From: Daphnia pulex
Lineage: Eukaryota > Arthropoda > Branchiopoda > Diplostraca > Daphniidae
DNA length: 64,000 bases
Reading direction: 5' to 3'
Assembly (NCBI RefSeq): GCF_021134715.1
Contig: NC_060024.1
Span: forward strand, 13,070,974 to 13,134,973
In this document: in pieces, positions 1-13,551 of the stretch
How positions within the stretch are numbered: the first letter of the stretch is position 1
How the letters are laid out: every line of letters starts with the position of its first letter
Position numbers and translations under genes: made by a program
Notes under the pieces: generated by a model
Database searches by the model: none
What the model was told of the DNA's origin: nothing
The model's input: only the letters and a program-made list of their open reading frames with translations

Positions 1-1272
1 CTATTCTGCCTCGACTTCCTTGACGCTTCGTTGTTCCTCACGCGACGTATGTCGCTGTTATTGCTCGCACGTTTGGTGTTGGTTCTAGTGCGGGAAATCG
101 GCGTTGGGGGTAAGGAGCTCTCGGTGGCAGAATCGCTGCTGATGTCTTGAAGGACTAGAGGCAGATTGGAACAAACCAAAGATGTCGGTTTGATGTCGAC
201 TGGTTCTGGTATCTGCGATATTCAAAATGATTTTAAATAAATATTTGGCGGGTAAATAATCAATTGATAAGAAGATTCCATACCTGTTTACGGATTTCTT
301 CCTTCTCCAAAAGCATGTTAATAAGAACAGGAGTTGTTACAACTCCTTCTGAAGGGGTGGTGATGGGCTGCAGGATCGGCGGCAAATTTAGATGAAGGGA
401 CTCTCGCTTAACGTTTTCTTCCATTTGATAGTTAGAAATTGATGAGAAAGAGCACATTTCTTCGTAATTCATTTCGACATCCTCAGTCTTAATTTGAATT
501 GGATGCTGAACGTCAACGAATTCAAAAGGTGGTGGAGATGGTTCAACAGACATTTGAACGTCCGCATTCGAGTTTCGTCGTCTGTTTGTTTGGGAATGGT
601 AGCTCCCGGCATCGCAAAGAACAGTGCCATAACTGCTGTCTTCTTCTTTTATCAGTTCCTCAATATTAAAAGGAACATTCTCCAGGTAATCAAACAGGTC
701 TAATGGTAATTCAATCTGCTCATCAGGTGATTGATGAGGAAGAGCATTTGTAGGGCTTGCTTCTGCTGTGCCGCTGAATTTTAGTGTAGTATTTTGTGGT
801 AGCATGTTGAGATGAATATTTTCCTGCAATTGGAATTCCTGATCAAAGGAATTGCAAACAGGGACTAAAATGAGAATAAAAAGAAACATTATGTGATCTG
901 AAATCAAAAGTTTACAGAAATAAATAATTACTGCAGAGGGGTGTAGTAGGATCATCCATAGCAAAGTTGTTGAATGAATTCATTATGTCCATATTGGTTT
1001 CCATATTTGAAGGTGATGCTAAGAAGCTCATCAGTGCTGGCGAGGCAGTACTTGGAGGCTTGGATATTTGGAGACATTCGAGTGGGTTCAAGTTCCATCT
1101 GGGATGACCTGCTGGTGATATGCATACTTTCGTTCTCTGAAATTTCAACATTCAACAGGTAAGAATAAGTTGAGAAACTCCTTGACAAAAAACTAACCTC
1201 GAGTGTGTTCCCTTTTTGAGAAATGATGGCAGAGGTTTGCTGACGCTGTGAGAGAGCAGCAGGCTCCGTGTC
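1..1272 (-). CDS. bZIP transcription factor, 3' end cut by window edge
   Basis: Minus-strand exons 1198-1272, 932-1136, 284-864 and 1-212 join in consistent phase (0, 1, 0). The last visible exon runs into a bZIP basic region, RRVRNNEASRKSRQN, which carries the family pattern N-x-A-S-x-K-S-R. The leucine zipper would lie outside the window. The upstream part is acidic and rich in Ser, Pro and Thr (for example LDLFDYLENVPFNIEELIKEE), as expected of an activation region. The protein should bind DNA as a dimer in the nucleus. I cannot assign the subfamily. The start is unresolved: an upstream exon-like segment ending at 1431 has a good donor but no in-frame ATG. The first ATG in the open frame is in the 932-1136 exon, so the true first coding exon may be missed. 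Confidence 0.75.
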
Positions 1273-4049
1273 CTGTCATCATCCATATTCAAAGGAGAAA
1301 ACAAATGTTAACAATTATGTCAAGTCACAACAATCCAGCCACCTGGCAGTGGCCTTTAAAAGCTCAAGAATGCACATAACCTGAAGCAACTGAAATTGAG
1401 GTTAGTGAATTATGTAATATAAGACTTTACCTGTCTTTTGGGGAATCGGTGAAAAGTCAACCAGGAATCCAGTTATGTTTCTTTTGAGATACTTTTTCAC
1501 TGAGAAATAACCAAAAACTAGGAGCTGAGTCACCAGGGCGCAGACCAGTAGTTTGCGGGAAAAATCGGTCGATTGCGTCAGTCAAGACGCGCTGACTGTG
1601 TAGAGAGAGTTGGCTGCAGTGCACAATAGCTTCGAACGAAGATTCACGCGGGACTGAGCTCGAAGGGCGTGTTTGGGTTCTATTTAAGCTCTCGGATGAC
1701 GATACATATTTTTTTTACAAGTTTAGCTGCCGGCTATACAATCGTAGGCGGGACTGACCGGTTGCCAGTGCCTGGCAGTGGTTTCCTGGCAAATCGGCGA
1801 GTCCCTTTCTAAGGCATTTTGACGTTTTGGCACGCGGGTCACGATTCACGCGCTCTCTCTGGCGTCCAATGGAAACAAATCTTGGTCAAATGTTTGAAGA
1901 AAATCGGAGGCTCGAGACATGGTACACTGTAAAAGCGATGAATTTTCGTGCGGCTACTCCTGTGGACTCTTGCCTATGCAAAATGACCCGCGGGATTAAA
2001 CTGCGCATGAGTTTTTATTTGATTCGTCCTAACCTCGAAGATTAGAGCGGAATGTTTTGGGAATTTTTTTTCCCCTTGGTGCACTCACAAGGTGTGGTAG
2101 GAATGCCAAATTGGATGTACCATGACAAAATCCGCTGACGGGCCGTGACTGGACGGTTTGGAGAAGACATTTTTTTTTCGAATTAACAAATTTTCTAGAA
2201 TGTTTCGGTGAAAAATTGAACGTTATTAGATGACCAGACGATATTTTGCATCCCGAAAATGCGAAAATTAGTTTTTTTTCTCCATTTTTTCCTATGTAGG
2301 TTATGGCTGCACTGATCACGCGCTAGGAACGTGATCACGGTACAGTCTGTGCCGTCTCCAAGGTTCTGATGAGAGATAACGATGTCAAAAGTACACTACA
2401 ATAAAAAATATAACCGGTCCGATAGTCTTAATGGCATTAGCGGTTATCAATTCTCTGTGCGATATTTAGCCGTTGACTCATTTTTACGACTTTATCGTTC
2501 ACCTAAAGTTGATCTCACAATTTTTCTCCTCTTAACTGGCACCCTCGTGTGATGGAAATAATCTTGAACTTCCGCTAGGAATTCAAATAGCGCTGCTGCC
2601 ATACTTTTGAATGTTTCTCAACTTGCATACGCTCATCGGAATGGATTGCGGGGCTCAATTCGTGAAGGGGATTTTCGTTTACGATCGCCAAATCACCAGA
2701 AGAATACCGAATACGGTGGGCATTCCAAACAGGCTGCTCAAAAGTGATAGGGGAAAATACTACGAAGCAAAATGTCGACAGTCTAAGATTCGAGACGCTG
2801 TTGTTATAGGCGACTTTCTTTTTATTCTTTTTGCATTTTGGTTTTTTTTTTTCCCGGTGCCGAGACACAGTCCCGCCGATGTGTGGATATACGGTTGAAT
2901 AACCGATCACGACACCTGGTGGCAGTGACCTAACCTTTTCTGAAAAATTTGTCACACCTTTTCTTTGTAATTAATTTTTTAAAAAAAGATTGAATATGAG
3001 TTTAGAACGACGGTAAAGAAAGCCAACTATTTATTTTTTTTTCATAGACGATCAATCAGAACCAAACCTTTTTTTTATTTCAACCAAACAACGAGGAAAA
3101 AAATACTTGAAACTCAGAAAAATAAGAAGTAAAAAACCTCGAAATTTCTTCTTCAAATGAATTAAATTACAATTTCTTGTACGACAATTTCTGGACATTT
3201 TTGTGTGTGGTGTGAATGTATGTGGGCGTATTGGGGGAGGATTTTGAAATTGTACATTTGGGGGATCAAGAGATTGCACGAGAAGAGAGAGAAAGAGACA
3301 TGGCACATTTATGTACTGGGGTGATTTCATTAGTTTGCAACTTTTAATCATGTGCTGGACGCGATCCTTTTTCCCCCTTTTGCCCACTCTTCATAATATT
3401 CCCACCAGCACAGTGGTGGGCGGGATTTATTTCTGGGCAGCCAGCGACGACATACTGTCCCGTCTTTCATTATTAAATTATTAGACTAATTATTATTAAT
3501 GAGTCAGAATTATTACTTCAAATGGGATGGAGAGAGGGGGGAATGTCAACGCTCACGATGAGAACATTCTGAGAAAAATATAGAAGATTAATTAAGACTC
3601 ACGGTCACAGATTATTTTAGCAGCCAGTCATTTCATCATTTGTGTGGGTGGATTTTTTAACACAACTCTCCCAGTACTTTCAAACACATGGATTCGAGCC
3701 CACCTTCAAAAATCATCACGAACTGAATTATTTTAGTTACACAGACATCTTGGATGGGCATCGAAAAAAGCCTTTTTTCTTGGAGGATCGAGGTGGTGGT
3801 GGCTGGGAGAAACTACACTGAAAAATGACATTTCAGACGACAATTAGGATAGTTATATATGTATACAGGTATATAGTAGTTAGTAATAGTTAGTTATTAA
3901 ATAATGAGCGACATTCTATGATGTAATGAACGGATAAAGTTTCAGAGTCACGACGGATGTCATCCAAATTTGTAATTTTTTTTTTTCCTTTTTGTTTTTA
4001 TTTTTTTTCTTCTTCAGGGTTTTTCTCGTCCTTCCGGTTAGGAGGAATT
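1273..4049. other. bZIP 5' region, spacer and aminopeptidase 3' UTR
   Basis: No gene is supported here. 1431 to about 1640 looks like a 5' untranslated exon of the bZIP gene, with a donor (rc of 1429-1430) and stop codons in the frame that would be needed. The part near 4049 should be the 3' UTR of the aminopeptidase gene; a minus-strand AATAAA lies near 3427. The rest is AT-rich with T and A runs. Confidence 0.5.
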
Positions 4050-7000
4050 TCAACAGCGAGGCGAATTCCGGCTGAGCCACTGTTCCAGTTGCCGGTCGTT
4101 TTTGCTCAAGAAATTGATGTTGGCCTGGATAAGTTCCAGGGACTGCATCAGCGAACGTTTACCACTTCCGACGTTGACGTTGCGGAAAAATGTCTGCACG
4201 GATTTCAGATCCAGCGGGTCGTGAAAGTGCGAAACGGCCGCCACGATCAGCCGGCCTATCGTGAACGAGGCTCTACCGAATGTGACCTCGATCATGTTCC
4301 AGCGCGTCTGCAATTGACGCCAGACTAGCAGAGATCCGACCGGATTCCTAGCCACCGATTCCACCACCGTCCGGATGTCTTGAACGCGGATCGAGTTCCG
4401 TTCCATGGCAAAATCCAAATACCTGGCAAGTCAATTATCAAAATTGAGATTTAATTGTATAAAAGTTGTAAAAAATTGTTGTAAAAATTGTTTCATTGTT
4501 TACTGTTGCAGGATCCAGGGATCGTTGGAAGCGGCCAGGGCTCTCAAGAAGTTGAGCCGCTCATCCGGCACGGTCGTCTCCTTGTATCTCTGCCAGCAGT
4601 AGTCCCATTCGGTCCAGCCACCGTATTTGATTCCGGTGGAGTAGACAATGTCACGAATGTCGGGCGGCAGTTGCATCTGGCCAGACATCCACTGGGTGAA
4701 GAGTCGACGGGCTTCATTGACGGCACTGGACAGGCCAAAGTAGACGGCCGCTTCGAGTATTTCGCGCTGCAACAAGCTCTGAATGTGCGGCACTTTGGTC
4801 GTCCAGCCCATGATGCTGTAGAGAGGCGTGACCAGGTGGCGCACGAAGCAGTGGAGAGAGCGACGGGCCGTCCGGATGGACAGGACCGTGTCCAGTTTGC
4901 GGAGATGAGTCAAGGCCGTCGACCAGGGCAGATAATCGGTTTCATTAACCAGGTACTGGCTCAGCGTCAGCGGTACGGTGACGTTGAGCATGCCGGCCCA
5001 GGCCAGGGTGAAGGCGTCGTCAATCAACTGGGCGCGATCAGCCGGGCTGAAAGTCGTTGGCTGATTGGCCAGCACACGAATTAGCGCCTGCCAAATGGCC
5101 GGCTCGTAATTGACACGGTAATAGCCGCTAGCGTTCACGTTGGCTTTGATCCACGAAACGTTCATGGGTATCTCAAAGTTAACTGCAATCAAATCAATTG
5201 GAATAATTCATTTCTTTTTATCAAATTTGAATTTATAGCTAAGCAGGTGTGTGTGTGTGTGTCATACTGTCTGATGCCCTGAGCGATAGCGGGTCCCTCA
5301 TCCAGATTTGCGTTTCGATATTGGGAGCTGCGCTGGTGGTGAAACTGAGTGGCACGTGCCATTTGTGCGAGGAGTTGGCGCCGTGGGCCGACGAGTTCAC
5401 CAGCAGGAAATGCTTTTGCGAGGCGTGAATCATGTTGCCATGGCGACGGAGCGTCACCAAGGGGTAACCCAATTGATGTGTCCAAGTATCCATCATATCC
5501 TGCGAATATAATTCCCATCAATTCATCGATCCGTTTTCTAGAAATGCGCAGCGCCGCCGCCGCCGCAGGTCTTCCATGTATAAACTTTTCACCCCGGCCG
5601 AAAGAAGAATGAGGAAGATCAATAGAAAATGTACTACCTTGACGGGGACAGGATGCGAAGAGTTAAGCGTTCCCAGACTGAGTGCGTGCCATAGATCGTC
5701 CATATTGGCGTTGCCGTACTGATGACGTTCCAGATAGAGCATCAGCCCACGCCGCATTATCTCTTCTCCCAGCACACGCTGCAGCATGTACAAGATGGAC
5801 GCTCCCTTTTCAAAGGCAATCAAAAAAAAGTAACACAAATTGAATCGGACAATGTTTCACATTGATTAGATTATAACGTTTATATTAAATATAGGAGCCG
5901 GGAGGCCCTTTCAACTCCTGACTGGGAGGGACCTTTGTGACCTTTACCTTGTTGTAGGAGATTGTGTCAAAAATAGCTTCAATCTCGATGGGATCGGCCA
6001 CGGTCACCGACACTGGATGAGAAGTCGATAGGGCGTCCGTTCTCAAGGCCGGCATCGTCTTGGAGTGGATAAATTGATCCATCATGGCCCATTCCGGGAA
6101 GATGTGATGGACGCCAATGTACTCGGCGAAGCTGGCGAATCCCTCCGACAACCAGAGATCGTCCCACCTTTTTTTTCCCAATTATAAAAGTAAGGCCATT
6201 GATTTAAGGAGCTATTACAATCGGTCGGGGGATCAATCGAATGCAAGGTTACCACTTCATCGTGACGAGGTTGCCGAACCATTGGTGAGCTAATTCGTGG
6301 GCGATGATCAGGACCACCCGCTGTTTGGCAGATGACGATGTTGTGTTGTTGTCCATCAGGAGAGCGCTCTCCCGGAACACGGCCAATCCCCAATTCTCCA
6401 TGGCGCCTATTTCAAATTAATTTTTAGGATCGACATTATGTATAATTTTTCGGGGGGATTATATCGTACCAGCTGCAAAGTCAGGCATCGAGATGAGATC
6501 CAACTTGGGCAGAGGATAGCTGAAGCCGAAAAATGACTGGAAATAGTCGAAGAGCTTGACGGCCGCTTTGAGAGCGAATTCAGCCTGGTTGGTCATGTGA
6601 GGCGGGGCGTAAATGGATAAGGTGACACCCGTCTTGGTCACCTCCTGAATTCGGCCGTAGTCGCTGACCACCAGCGCCACTAGGTAAGTGCTCATGGCTA
6701 CCGATTCGTGAAAATTGTCCTGAACCTGCAAGAAAACACAAACAAACATTGCGTGTTTTCATTTCATTTTAGATTGACCGCTAGATGGCACTGTCGATTG
6801 TTTTCCTATTTTCTTTCGATTTGACGTGAGAGGAACGGACAAACAAATTATTACCAATCCACTGCCCCAGAAGATGGACACATCCTCCGTGTTATCCAAC
6901 GGCATATTGGAGAGGGCCACGTAATTGCGTTGGCGGACGGCACCGATCTTGAAACGAGCTTTAAAGTTGGGTTCGTCCCAGCATGGGAAAGCTGAACGAG

Positions 7001-8539
7001 CTGACGTCGGTTGGAAATGAGTCGTCACCAAGTACCTGTCGGTGACACAACAATGAGAAATGAATATCAGGTGTTTCTCTATTAATCATGATTTCTCCTT
7101 TTTAAATGACTCCTGATCAAACCCATTTATGCAGGGTATAGTGCACGCAAAGTGAAAATGAGCTCTCTCCTTTATTTCAAACACAACAGCATCAGCTGCT
7201 TGGTGTAGTGAATCTTTCAGAGTGAAAGGTCTCGCTCAATTCAATAAGGAGCCACTCTGTCAGTCCCTTACTGGCAATCACCTAGTGAAAAAGAGTGATT
7301 GCTGTTTCGGGGGGGCTGAACCCAATCATGGATTCCTATTCTTGGGAACGCACTCCCCTGAAGGTCCTTTGTGCAAGATTGACAGCACCAGCCAAAAACC
7401 TCCTTCTCTCTCAGAAGCTTCCCTTTTTTCTTTATTTTGTTTAAAAACCATCATGTGGGATAAAGGTTCCCTTATCGCAGACCTCCATTTATATCCTGCA
7501 GCCTATTAAGGTCTAGACAGCCTGCCCATAAATCTCGAGTATACATATCCATTTAACCAAGAATAACTAGTAGTATATGGCATGTCTTTATGGCCGGCTT
7601 GAAATTGAACGTATTTCATCTTCATGACCTTTCACGCCGTTTCTCCCCATTATAAATGTCTGACTTATTTTTCTTTTGACATTTCCCCTATAATATAGGA
7701 AAAAACCCGGAAGCAGTCGAGACTTACCGTTTCATTCCGCTGGGCGCTTTGTAGCTGGAGAGGTAGAGGCCTTCGAGATCGGTGCGGACCATGCCCTCGT
7801 ATCGGAGTGCCAGCGAGTAATTGTTGCCCGGCAGGAGATAATTCTTGAGCTCGATGTAGATCTGCTGATGGTAAGGGTAGTAGAGGGTCCTGGTGGTGAG
7901 TATTTCTCTCATGTTCTTATCCTTGACCATGACGACGGTGAGAGTGACGTCCTTGCCGTGAAAGACGATGAAATTGGTCTCCTTTTGGACGGCGAAAACG
8001 ACTTCCATCTGGCCGCGTAGGAAGAGCGTCGTCAGGTTGGGGTGGAGGACGACGCTGTAGCGGAGCGGGACGATCGAGTCGGGCAGTCGGACGTCATTCC
8101 ACGGGAACGGCTCGCCGTTGGTGGCGATGGCCTCCGGTGGAGCAGTGACGGCGACTTCCTCGTGGAAATCCAGTCCGCCTTCGTCGACGTGCCCGCAATG
8201 GCTGGGCCTGACGAAGGCAATGATGAGCGAACAGGTCAACAGCGTCACCAGGATGAGTCCAATAATGACGACGGCCTGCCTCCTGGAACACGTCGCCACC
8301 GGTGGGTTCGTATAGAATTCGCCCTTCTCGTAATTGATCTTGCCATCCTCTACATTAAAGATAAAACAATTCATTAGTACCCACCTGGAAATTCAATTTT
8401 AAAAAAGTGTGGGGTAGGAGGAATAAGTCGAACCTATTCCAGCACTTTTACTGGGCCCAGTCAAGACAGTCACTTCGTCTTCGTGATAGGCATTAGGCCC
8501 GGCATTGCGGTCCGGCCTCCTTCTAGCGCTACTATCCAT
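4050..8539 (-). CDS. Membrane aminopeptidase N (M1 metallopeptidase)
   Basis: Ten exons join in phase: 8434-8539, 7728-8349, 6855-7035, 6470-6725, 6253-6406, 5948-6167, 5638-5805, 5268-5499, 4504-5182 and 4050-4422. They encode 996 residues, usual for the family. A cytoplasmic N-terminus is followed by one membrane segment near residues 61-82 (type II anchor). M1 hallmarks are intact: the exopeptidase motif GAMENWG near 389-395, the zinc site HELAH at 425-429 and the third ligand Glu 448 in WLSEGFA, giving HExxH-x18-E. An ERAP1-like C-terminal region follows. Choosing the donor at 6251-6252 restores WWDDLW and the x18 spacing. The product should trim neutral N-terminal residues from peptides at the cell surface, as in arthropod gut. 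The start ATG is preceded by stops. Confidence 0.93.
7036..7727 (-). other. Long intron of the aminopeptidase gene
   Basis: A 692-bp intron, much longer than the other introns of this gene. It lies between the exon with the membrane anchor and the exon beginning [22 protein letters not shown]. It contains a 95-codon plus-strand ORF (7222-7509) with no recognisable domain. I see no repeat or RNA gene in it. Confidence 0.6.
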
Positions 8540-11500
8540 CTTTTGATTTGATTCCCTTCAAAAGTTTGTGATAGACCTTGATGCCAACCTTCCCAACACA
8601 CCGACACACAAACTTTTTCTCTTTTATCGTTCAATATATATTCCCGCACACACTCTGAAGAGTAACCACTTTGGGCTGCTGCTGCTCAACTTCTTCTTTC
8701 GAGAAACACAAGAGTTGAAAGAATTTCACCAAAGAGGATTTTCACGTCACGTCATGATGTTTTCTTTCGAGCGCACTCGAACCGATTTTTTTTAAAAAAA
8801 GGAGGGAAAAAGTGTCGGGACACTCACGTCCAGGGGTCGATGGTCCCCCCCTACCGGAAGCTTTTAAAAAAAAAATGTAAAAAAAAAAAATTTCGTAAAA
8901 TGTTTGTCGGAAGACGTTGCGAATCCTGCGAGTAGCGTCGGAGGACGCGTCGGTAACACTGACACACTCACGCACTCACCCAAAAAAGAAATAGAGAGAG
9001 ACGAGAGTCTTGTTTGGACTGCAGCTTCTTCTTGGCCTTTTCCGAGTGCCAAATCACGGCGCACAATAGTTGGCGCATCATCCCCCCTCCCTTCTACCGA
9101 ATTTGTTTTGCTAGGAGCAGCAGCACACAATGGTTGATCTCCCCTCTCCCCGACGTACCTCGGCGTCTGGGACGCCGTGGTGTTGCGCCTGCGCTGATCG
9201 ATGACGCCATCATCTACTGCTACTACCTACTACTACCCCCGCTCTTCTCTATTTCCAGTCGATCTATGTGCCGACTCGCTCTGTTTCATTAGCTATTCAT
9301 TGATTCGATCGATTCCAATGTTGAACTGCTCTGCCCCTGCATCCCAGCTCCTATTTTAGATTCGATTTTCTCAGACGAAATGAATTCGCAGAGGACTTTT
9401 TTAAAGAACAAATAATGAATTCTACTTTGAGAAAAAAGGGGGCGGGTCTCCATTTCTGGTTGGGGGGGTTGTTTAATCAATCAAATGCGGAAAAGTCCAT
9501 AAACATAACGTGAGCCATTTTTTCTCGTCTTTTTTTGTATTAGGAGCTGCCCCAACACACGAGACCTTGGCTTCTTTTGTGCTGCTCTCTCGGAATAATA
9601 TCGTGTTGTTGTGTGTGCAGACTGGCCAACGTGGTCGGATAAAGGCAGGAAAGTCGATTCCCCCCTCTACTCGCAGTCCCTAGCTGCACATACAAAGTCA
9701 AAGTCTCTATCTCTCTCTCTGGCCTGGCCTTTGTTGTTGTTGTTGTTGTTGCTACTGAAATGTCTAAACTCGGTTGACTCACGCACCCCGTCATTCAGGG
9801 CCCAGGAGCGTTCGAGACTACACAAAAGAATAAGATGCCACCGATAGATATGTGGGGGGTGAAAATGGGTGTCTGTCCATTCTGACGTCGTTGGGAAACA
9901 GAATTCTAAATGCTAGATCCTTTTTAGATTCACGCACGTCATTTGAACGATTCACTAGCGCCCTCGGGTGGCGGCCGAAAGCTCAACACGAAGCATTGGT
10001 CATTTGTTTCAAGATAAAAAGAGGAAAGAAGAAAAAGAAACCTGGTGCTGATGTTGCCGTGCTCAAATCCAATGATCCCGCCGATCGGTTCATCGTGTTG
10101 TATTCGGGAAAGGATCGGACCGTCTGCAGTCGAATGGTCCTATCTGATGCCATAGACCTCGAAAATTACAATTTCGCCCAAAGATTTCAATTAAGTTTCT
10201 GAATATAAGGAATAAGGATTGACTTGTCAAAAAAGAAAAAATCCTTACGAGAAATTCTAATAAATTTCTTCTTTCTTTGATTGGCTCCAGGGAACTGAAA
10301 GTCTGAGACGAGTAGCCCCGAGGGAGGGATTTATCCAAATGATATTGCACACAGCCGGAGACCCGGGGAAATAAGTTTGCCATACACACACAGACACACT
10401 GGGCAGACATCTGGCAATCCAGAATTTTTCCAGTTTTATTTTCTAAACTATCTAAGCTCCATAAAAAGGTAACCCGAAAATGTGCCTGGCTTTATTAATC
10501 CACCTCACCCCCCTCAACATTTTGAGATGTGTGTGCCGGAACATCACCCGGCCACGTCACAATGTGTTGCGTGAATCAGCTTCAGTGTTTGTGTCGTCGA
10601 ACCAACTGTTTCTTTGTGTCTGTTTCTTATGTGTCGGTTATAGGGAGGGGGGGGGGGACTGTGTGGTTAAAAGAGTCGAGGATGAAGATCCGGGAACTTT
10701 CGTTCAACCGCCCGTGAATTTTTCCAAGAGCTGAACGTCATATTTTATGCACACAATCTGACTCGTGAAGTCGTGATGTATACATTTGGGTGTTGTTTTC
10801 TTTATCTTGTGGAGTGGGGTGCGCAGGGAGGAAGAGAGACGGGCCCCCGCTCCTGATCTGTTCATATTTTCTCTTTTTTCCTTCCATCCCAGTCGAAAAG
10901 AGGAATCAAATGTGTCGCTCCTTCTGTTTGTTATTCGCTCCTGTTTCTCTCTCCGACTCCCCTGGGCGTCGTTGATGATGCCACCCTCTCTTTTCTTTTT
11001 TCCAGGGATTTTTCTTTTCACTGGAAGGATTTTTCAAGAGCTCCCAAGTCAATGTTGACCCATTTGCCAACCCTGTCCGGAATTCATCAGGAAGACAGAA
11101 GGGGGGAACGCCAACGGAAGCCGGATGTCATTTTCATTCCCTTTTTTGACATCAGGTTTGTCCATGAGTTTTGTCCCCCCCTTTTAGTTTTAAGGCCATC
11201 GATTTACTTTTATTTGCCTTTTTTCGTCAGGAGGAGTGGGGGGAAAAGGTGGTGGTTCGTGTACACACACACTACACGTGTCAACATCGTTTTAGAGCTA
11301 TTTTACTCGCGCCGTTAACTTGTTCCGTGACGACCGATATTCTTCTTTTTCCAGCAGCTCCTGGAATGACGGGTAAAATGTCTCTCCTCATCATTGTTAC
11401 CTGTCACGCGGGATCATTAATCCATTTCCAACCCCCACAAACGACTTGATTATTTATTCCGCGCAATTTTTTCTCCTTTTCTTTCGGTGGGGGTTTCATC

Positions 11501-13551
11501 TTTTTTCGAGATCCTTGTATGTGCAAATGTTATTTTGATATCCCGGCGTCGGGGGGAGATCTTTTTCGAGTATTATAGAGTGCCGCGTTGATGGGTGTTA
11601 AACCTCCCCTCCCCCCTCTATTCTTCTTTCTCTCTCCCCCCTCTGGAAAAAAAGTTTTTTCGGAGTCCTTTATGTAATACTGGCCCGTCTTGCAACTCTT
11701 GGTAGACGCCCGTCGACGCTGGGCACCACGACCGAGGGAGGGGGGAAGCGATCGATACCTTGTTAACAAATACGACAGACGCGACGCTGTGCGATGGGGG
11801 GAGAGACTCTCTCCCCTCTCTCTTTGCCATGTCAGAAAATTCATAACGAACACGAAAATCTAAAAATAAGAGAAAAAGGAGAGAAGGGCAGTAGCAGCAG
11901 CAGCATTGCGCCGAGTACTGCACTTTTCCCTCCTCTACTTGACGTAGCATTCGCCGTTTCTCCTCCCTCTCAGACTGGGAGCAATGAAGACGAGAGAGAG
12001 ATGGAACCAATCGATAAGTTGTGTGATGCGCCTCCTCTGCCGCCAGAGCTTGATTCAATACTACTACACCAGAACCCAGACGGATGGACCGAAAGTCCTC
12101 CCCTTTTTTCCTCTCCTAGAAAAATAAATAAAAAGGGACTAGTAGTATCTCTTTTGGCCGGATGCAGTTGCTCTCTCTCTCATTTTCCAATCGATCTTGG
12201 GGGGTGGTGGCTGTTGTTGTTGTTGTTGGGAATATGACCTCGCCAGATTATTATGTCGATGCAATAAGAGAGTCGAGCAAAGTTGGGAGGCTCCTGCATA
12301 TTTGTTTGCTATTGCTGGGCGGATGCGAGAGAAGAAAGCCCCTCGAAAGAAAAGAAAAGAAGAAAAGTTGTTGTCTTATTGTTATGCCGAGAAAAAAAAA
12401 GAAGATAACAACTTTTGCTTCTTTGTCGCCCTAAAAACATGTTAGCTCCTTTTCCCCCCCGCGCTGCCTTTTATTGTTTTCCTTCTCTTTCATATCCTCT
12501 TTTTCGAGACTTGTCAAAAAAGGAAACTGAGAAAGAAGAAGGAAAAAAAACATTTCATTTCTTATGTATACGGATGATCTTGCCTCCGCCCACCCCCCTT
12601 CTAGCTAGGCACTTCCTGCACCCCCCGCCGGATCGATTTCTTTATATTCTGCCACCACCGCCAAAACAATTCCGAGATGTACACTTCCCTCCCTCTTCTT
12701 CTTCTTTCGGGTGTAAAAGATTGTGAATCTATAAATCAACAAGGCTAAAAAAAAAATACTGACTAGCCGAGCCAATCTTCTTTTTTTTATTTTTTGTACT
12801 AGAGAAATATTATGATGCAAGTCATTGCTTCCAACGGTGACAGTTATAGGATCCCGGCCGAGAGAAAAAAGGAACTTATTTTCTTCCTCTGTTGGGGGTA
12901 TCTCATCCGCCATCCCTAGCCCATTTATTACGCCAGATACGATCCGTTTGACTTTTTATTTTCATCTCGGGATATTCTAGATGTAGAAGAACAGTAGTAG
13001 TAGATATTCGTCCTCCCTACCCCGGTATACATGAACGGCGCCATCTGCGGCGTCTCGACGCCACCGAGATTACATCCCCTTTCCCTTCCCCCTTTCCTAG
13101 ACTCTTATAAGTAGTAAAGAGTAGTAATTGAACTAATCAAGTCCCGCTGCTATACTGGAACAAGCCTCTTCTTTTTCTTCTATTAAAAATAAAAATCCAA
13201 TCCCCGTGAGCTGCTCTGCTCTCCCACTACTTTTAGATGTGGGGTGCACACGTCCCTAATGACTCCTCATCCCCCCCTCATGTCGATTGATTCTCCAACT
13301 AAAAATATAAATGGGGAAAAAAGAATAAAAGAGATTTGTATTTTCTTTGTGAAAAAATCCCCCCTCGTTCAGATGATAGCGCTAGGTAGGAGCTGTGAAT
13401 ATTAGTCCATAATGACGTAATCGGGAAAAAAATGTGTGTTCTATCCAGCGTGATAAGGAGATTTCATAAATGTCAAGCAGTAGATAAAAATGTCGTTTTG
13501 ATAAGAGGCGAAATTTGTTCGAGACGTCGGGCGACGTCAGTTCATAACGAC
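8540..13551. other. Five-kb intergenic spacer between divergent APN and GH31 genes
   Basis: No gene is supported. The sequence is strongly biased, with long C/T or A/G runs and G runs, so many spurious ORFs appear. It contains a GTT microsatellite near 9729-9752 and CT-rich stretches near 9700 and 11580-11650. It must hold the promoters of the two flanking genes, transcribed outward from it. A CRE-like TGACGTAA at about 13411-13418 lies 130 bp before the GH31 start. Confidence 0.5.
9729..9752. repeat. GTT trinucleotide microsatellite
   Basis: About seven consecutive GTT or TTG units follow a CTCT-rich tract in the spacer. Simple repeat with no predicted function. Confidence 0.8.

Noticed and set aside
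9540-12913. Many 60-150 codon ORFs on both strands
   Set aside because: All come from C/T- or A/G-rich low-complexity tracts, overlap each other and lack splice structure.
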